Shown here: one piece after another, positions 60,585 to 64,000 of the stretch
How positions within the stretch are numbered: the first letter of the stretch is position 1
Layout: each line of letters begins with the position of its first letter
Origin: Alphaproteobacteria bacterium
GTDB lineage: Bacteria > Pseudomonadota > Alphaproteobacteria > Ferrovibrionales > Ferrovibrionaceae
Direction: 5' to 3'
NCBI GenBank assembly: GCA_017307375.1
Contig: JAFKFH010000003.1
Span: forward strand, 496,001 to 560,000
DNA: 64,000 nt
Translations under genes and position numbers: made by a program
The notes under the pieces: generated by a model
Told to the model about the DNA's origin: nothing
Databases searched by the model: none
Seen by the model: the letters and a program-made list of their open reading frames with translations, nothing else

Positions 60585-61097
60585 ATGCCCGTGCGCCCAA
60601 TCCTCATCTACCCGGATTCACGGCTGAGCGTCGCCGCGACCGCGGTCACGCGCTTCGATGCCGCGCTCAGGCAACTCGCCGTCGACCTGGTCGACACGAT
60701 GCGCGCCGCGCCCGGCATCGGTATTACCGGACCGCATATCGGCGTGCTGCAGCGCGTGGTGGTGATCGACCTCGGCGATGGCGTGGGTGTCCGCCACTAT
60801 GTCAATCCCACGGTGCTGTCGGCGTCGACCGAGACCGCACGGCATCAGGAAGGCAGTGTCTCGATGCCGGGTGTCGCCGACGAGGTCGAGCGGCCGGCCC
60901 GCGTGCATGTCGGCTGGCAGGATCTGGACGGCGCGGCCCGCGATGCTGAATTCGACGGTTTCCTTGCCACCTGCCTGCAGCATGAGATCGACCAGCTCGA
61001 CGGCATTTTCTGGATCAGGCGTCTGTCGCACCTCAGGCGTGATCGCGTGGTCAGGCGGTTCGACAAGCTTGTCCGGGCGCGGCGGGCCGGCGATTGA
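60585..61097 (+). CDS. deformylase-like protein lacking metal ligands
   Basis: 170 residues with the peptide deformylase fold (PILIYPDSRLSVAATAVTRF, LVDTMRAAPGIGITGPHIGV). The catalytic motifs are changed: EGSVSMPG has Ser91 in place of the metal Cys, and HEIDQLDG has Gln137 in place of the second metal His. The GxGxAAPQ box is GIGITGPH. It cannot bind metal like an active enzyme. The reading frame is intact with normal codons, so it is probably a functional non-enzymatic paralogue rather than a pseudogene. Divergent from glgE by 95 bp. Confidence 0.82.
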   Translation: MPVRPILIYPDSRLSVAATAVTRFDAALRQLAVDLVDTMRAAPGIGITGPHIGVLQRVVVIDLGDGVGVRHYVNPTVLSASTETARHQEGSVSMPGVADEVERPARVHVGWQDLDGAARDAEFDGFLATCLQHEIDQLDGIFWIRRLSHLRRDRVVRRFDKLVRARRAGD

Positions 61098-61133
61098 CCG
61101 GAACCACCGATCCCGCCGCGGTGTTTTCGCGGC

Positions 61134-61523
61134 ATGTATGCTCATATTCAGCTTGGCGCGCGCGACATTGAGGCGATGGCTGCCTTCTATGATGCAATCC
61201 TGCCGGCCTTCGGTTTCAGTCGCGATCCCGCGATGGCCTCCGAGGCCGCGGGCCTCGTCTGGCGCGGCAGCGGTCGCTGGCCGCAATTCGTGATCCGCAA
61301 GCCGTTCAACAACTTGCCGGCAAGCTGGGGCAACGGCGTCCAGATCTCGCTGCTGGCGCCATCGCGCGATGTGGTGGACGAAAGCTGGCGCCGGGCGCTT
61401 GCCGCAGGCGGCATCGACGAGGGGCCGCCACGGCTGCGCAAGCGCTATGCCCCGGATTTCTACGCCGCCTATTGCCGCGATCCCGAGGGCAACAAGCTCT
61501 GCTTCGTCCACGCGCCAGATTGA
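61134..61523 (+). CDS. VOC-family (glyoxalase-like) protein
   Basis: 129 residues. Recognised by HIQLGARDIEAMAAFYDAIL at the start and FYAAYCRDPEGNKLCFVHAP at the end, the paired beta-alpha-beta-beta-beta modules of the VOC superfamily. His4 and the C-terminal acidic/His positions may bind a metal. Substrate unknown; could be a dioxygenase, lyase or resistance protein. 36 bp after the deformylase-like gene. Confidence 0.85.
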   Translation: MYAHIQLGARDIEAMAAFYDAILPAFGFSRDPAMASEAAGLVWRGSGRWPQFVIRKPFNNLPASWGNGVQISLLAPSRDVVDESWRRALAAGGIDEGPPRLRKRYAPDFYAAYCRDPEGNKLCFVHAPD

Positions 61524-61593
61524 CGCGCGGCGGAACCATCGTCGGGGTGACCTGTTGCCCCCGGCATCCGCAGGGAGTGACCGGCGAGGACCG

Positions 61594-62694
61594 ATGGAGA
61601 CAATCGAGGAATTCACCGACAGGGCGATGGGCTGGCTGGACTGGCTGCCGAGCTGGGTCGTCAGCCTGAGCGTGCTGGCGCTGGCCGCCGCGATTGCGCT
61701 TGTCGTGCACAAGGCGACGTTTCGTATTCTGACGCGGCTCGTCGACGGCTCATCGCTGTTCTGGCGCTCCACCGTCCAACGGATCTACGGGCCGGCGCGC
61801 CTTGCCTTGCTGTGCCTCACCCTCGCGATCGGGGCCAGTGCCGCGCCATTGTCCTACGAACAGGGGGCCCTGATCCGCCGGGGGCTGGTCGTCGCCTTCA
61901 TCATCGTGCTGGGCTGGTCGGCGATGACGGTGCTGCACATCGGGGTCACCGTCTATACGCGGCGGTTCACCCAGGCGGCGGCCGACAGCGTGGCTGCGCG
62001 CAAGATGATGACCCAGATCCGCATCCTCGAGCGCGCCGGCGGCCTGCTGATCGTCATCGTGACAGCGGCCGCCGCGCTGATGACCTTTCCCGACGTACGG
62101 CAGTACGGGGTCAGCCTGCTGGCGTCGGCCGGCGCGGCGGGGCTTATCGTCGGCCTGGCGCTGCAACCGGTGCTGGCCAATCTCTTCGCCGGCATCCAGC
62201 TCGCCATCACCCAGCCGATCCGCATCGAGGATTCGATCGTCGTCGAAGGCGAGTGGGGCTGGGTCGAGGAAATCACCTCGACCTACGTCGTCGTCCGCAT
62301 CTGGGACTGGCGGCGCCTGGTCCTGCCGCTGAAATACTTCATCGAACGCCCGTTCCAGAACTGGACCCGCGACGGCGCCTCGATCATCGGCAACGTGCTG
62401 CTGCATGTCGACTATACCGCGCCGGTGCCGCTGTTGCGGCGCAAGGCCGAGGAGCTCGTGCGGCAATCGCCGCTGTGGGACGGGCAGGTCGTCAACCTCC
62501 AGGTGGTCGAAGCCTTCAACGAAACGATGCAGCTGCGCCTGCTGATGAGTGCGGCCAGCGCCGGCAAGGCCTTCGATCTGCGCTGCGAGATCCGCGAGAA
62601 GATGATTGCCTTCCTGCAGCAGGAATACCCGTCCGCCCTGCCACGCCGGCGGAACGAAACGCTGCAGATTCAGATCCCCGCCCCGGCCGAGTGA
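61594..62694 (+). CDS. mechanosensitive channel of small conductance (MscS family)
   Basis: 366-residue inner-membrane channel that opens on hypo-osmotic stress. Hydrophobic helices at about 18-38, 66-84, 93-112 and 148-168, then the pore helix region QYGVSLLASAGAAGLIVGLA and the MscS beta domain LANLFAGIQLAITQPIRIED, followed by GEWGWVEEITSTYVVVRIWD. Start ATG at 61594, with GGCGAGGA upstream. Unlinked in function to the VOC gene. Confidence 0.92.
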   Translation: METIEEFTDRAMGWLDWLPSWVVSLSVLALAAAIALVVHKATFRILTRLVDGSSLFWRSTVQRIYGPARLALLCLTLAIGASAAPLSYEQGALIRRGLVVAFIIVLGWSAMTVLHIGVTVYTRRFTQAAADSVAARKMMTQIRILERAGGLLIVIVTAAAALMTFPDVRQYGVSLLASAGAAGLIVGLALQPVLANLFAGIQLAITQPIRIEDSIVVEGEWGWVEEITSTYVVVRIWDWRRLVLPLKYFIERPFQNWTRDGASIIGNVLLHVDYTAPVPLLRRKAEELVRQSPLWDGQVVNLQVVEAFNETMQLRLLMSAASAGKAFDLRCEIREKMIAFLQQEYPSALPRRRNETLQIQIPAPAE

Positions 62695-62717
62695 GCCGTG
62701 GGCCATCGACCGGTCGT

Positions 62718-62993
62718 TCAGTCGGACGGGCGCTCGTCGGGACGGGCGGCGGCGAGCAGGCGGGTCAGTTCCGCGGTACCGGCCTGTTCGATCGCCACGC
62801 CGGGCCCCAGCTCGGCGCCCGGGTCTTCGGCGTGATCCTGGAAACGCAAGGTGGCGTCGACCAAGCGGCGGAACGCATCGCCATGCTGGCCGGCCAGGAA
62901 ACCCATCAGCGTTTCGAGCACCTGGCGATGGGCGATCAGCATCCCCTCGAGTTCGAGAGCGGAGCGTGCCGCCGGATCGGGTGGTGATGCCAT
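62718..62993 (-). CDS. small protein of unknown function
   Basis: 91 residues, ATG at 62993 with a strong AGGAGG site 5 bp upstream, so it is likely translated. Helical and acidic (RSALELEGMLIAHRQVLETL, then VIEQAG-type region). No family recognised and no signal peptide. Convergent with the MscS gene. Confidence 0.6.
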   Translation of the reverse strand: MASPPDPAARSALELEGMLIAHRQVLETLMGFLAGQHGDAFRRLVDATLRFQDHAEDPGAELGPGVAIEQAGTAELTRLLAAARPDERPSD

Positions 62994-63061
62994 CGACGCC
63001 TCCTGGCCATACGGTACGGGCAGAACGGCGCGTGCCGACGATCGTTCCCTGCAATGGCTGA

Positions 63062-63213
63062 TCTCAAATTATTGGAAACAAAATAATATAGAAATAAATA
63101 AATAGACTTTATACTTTATATAATCGATGATTACAGAAATGTAAATGTAATTTTCGTTGACTGTTTCATCGGTATTCTTGTCTGCTTATTGTGTTTTCGA
63201 TGGATTCAGTACA
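63062..63213. other. AT-rich intergenic stretch
   Basis: About 150 bp, markedly AT-rich against the GC-rich genome, with no gene. It likely holds the promoter and leader of the PAS-domain gene that starts at 63214. No clear -35/-10 pair or dyad stands out. Confidence 0.5.
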
Positions 63214-64000
63214 GTGAAAAAAAACGAGCAGACTGGGGCGGAGGAAGACGGCCGGGACATCCTCGCGGCCGCGCCCGGCGCGGCCATGCTGGCAAGCCTG
63301 GTCGACGGCGTCATCATCATCGATAGCGGCGGCGTCATCCGCTATGCCAATGCGGCCGCCGCGCGCATGTTCGGACGCGACCCCGCCGAGCTGTTCGGCG
63401 CTTCGGTCGAATTGCTGATGCCGGCCGCGACGGCGTCGCGCCACCAAGGCTATGTCGAGACTTATCTTCGGACCGGCGAGGGCCGTATCGTCGGCCGGGG
63501 CCGGGCCGTCGAAGGCATCGGGCGGGACGGGCGACCGGTGCATATCCATCTCGCGGTCGCAGCCTTCGAGTATCGCGGCGCCCGCCATTTCATCGGCATC
63601 ACCCACGACCGTACGGCCGAAACCCTCGCCGCCCAGGAATTGCACGAAAATCTCGATCGGCTGCGGCGCTGCCAGCATCATGGCGGCATCGGCAGCTGGG
63701 CCTGGACGGTGGGCAGCGGCGACGTCTACTGGTCGGAGACCATCGGACCGATGTTCGGCTTTCCGCCTGGCGAGCGGCAGGTGCCGGTCCGCGCGCTGAT
63801 GGCAAGGATCCATCCGGAAGACCGCGGCGCCGTCCTGGCGGCGACCGATTCCTGCGTACGCTCGGGCCGGCCCTGCCGGGCGGAGCATCGTGCGGTGCAG
63901 CCCGACGGCACGATTCGCTGGCTGATGATGGAAGGCGATTGCGAGCGCGATGCCGCAGGGCATGCCCGTCGCTTGCTGGGGGTGGTTCGCGATATCACGA
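63214..64000 (+). CDS. PAS-domain signalling protein (3' end beyond window)
   Basis: At least 262 residues, cut by the window edge. GTG start at 63214; no ATG fits. Two PAS domains: the first at about 27-140 (DGVIIIDSGGVIRYANAAAA, ARMFGRDPAELFG, AFEYRGARHFIGITHDRT) and the second at about 158-262 (GSWAWTVGSGDVYWSETIG, FPPGERQVPVRALMARIHPE, DGTIRWLMMEGDCERDAAGH). The output domain (histidine kinase, GGDEF or other) lies outside the window. The second PAS resembles the PAS_3 type. Confidence 0.85.
   Translation, partial: MKKNEQTGAEEDGRDILAAAPGAAMLASLVDGVIIIDSGGVIRYANAAAARMFGRDPAELFGASVELLMPAATASRHQGYVETYLRTGEGRIVGRGRAVEGIGRDGRPVHIHLAVAAFEYRGARHFIGITHDRTAETLAAQELHENLDRLRRCQHHGGIGSWAWTVGSGDVYWSETIGPMFGFPPGERQVPVRALMARIHPEDRGAVLAATDSCVRSGRPCRAEHRAVQPDGTIRWLMMEGDCERDAAGHARRLLGVVRDIT

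Noticed and set aside
63166-63963. A 265-codon minus-strand frame opposite the PAS-domain gene
   Set aside because: The plus strand encodes two clear PAS domains; the minus frame is a shadow.

Overview
The window is GC-rich DNA with alphaproteobacterial gene content: dapD/dapE, def-fmt-truA, a class III cyclase, a CHASE3 chemoreceptor and many GTG/TTG starts. A member of the Rhodospirillales or a relative is likely, but the sequence alone does not fix the genus. Genes are densely packed, and many neighbours overlap by 4 bases (ATGA or GTGA).

Layout. 1-17.2 kb is mostly core metabolism: gpmI (cut by the window edge), a LysR regulator divergent from a GST, a CitE-type lyase with a mesaconyl-CoA-hydratase-like enzyme, a small P-loop kinase, AMP nucleosidase, an RsmB-type methyltransferase, dapD and dapE. 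These are followed by a cyclase-2TM-bactofilin-like fusion, truA, a MOSC protein, a TetR/thioesterase pair with a perfect 32-bp palindrome at the TetR start, trxC, fmt and def. An alpha/beta hydrolase and tRNA-Arg(CCT) close the section.

18.25-25.12 kb is a foreign integrated element bounded by the tRNA 3' end and a 20/21-nt copy of it. It holds a decayed tyrosine integrase (amber codon plus inferred deletions), a minus-strand XRE regulator / DUF4238 / HEPN-like protein operon, a divergent one-TM protein and an AlbA_2 (Schlafen-type) protein. It has two long poly-C/G tracts and no replication or structural genes. The cargo looks like a defence or toxin-antitoxin type module and is the best candidate for an undescribed system in this window.

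25.1-35.2 kb holds a two-gene module of unknown function, an amidohydrolase and a TetR regulator. Divergent from these is a seven-gene uptake and catabolism operon: a branched-chain-type ABC transporter with a LivM-LivG fusion, then a cupin, an FAH-family hydrolase and an acetoacetate-decarboxylase-like protein. The promoter between them has a consensus -35 overlapped by tandem operator-like repeats.

35.3-43.1 kb holds a chemoreceptor, a DUF2157 membrane protein and a small cluster: a MarR regulator with a Cys/His-rich tail, a secreted protein, a 22-codon ORF and a frameshifted redoxin. A Tat-exported beta-helix protein, a secreted protein and a DJ-1-like protein follow.

43.1-60.5 kb is one minus-strand alpha-glucan/trehalose operon: glgE, treS-maltokinase, glgB, glgX(treX), treZ, malQ, treY. 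All adjacent genes overlap. It joins the GlgE route (trehalose to maltose-1-phosphate to glucan) to the TreXYZ route (glucan to trehalose). 60.5-64 kb holds a deformylase-like protein lacking metal ligands, a VOC protein, an MscS channel, a 91-residue protein, an AT-rich intergenic stretch and the start of a PAS-domain signalling protein.
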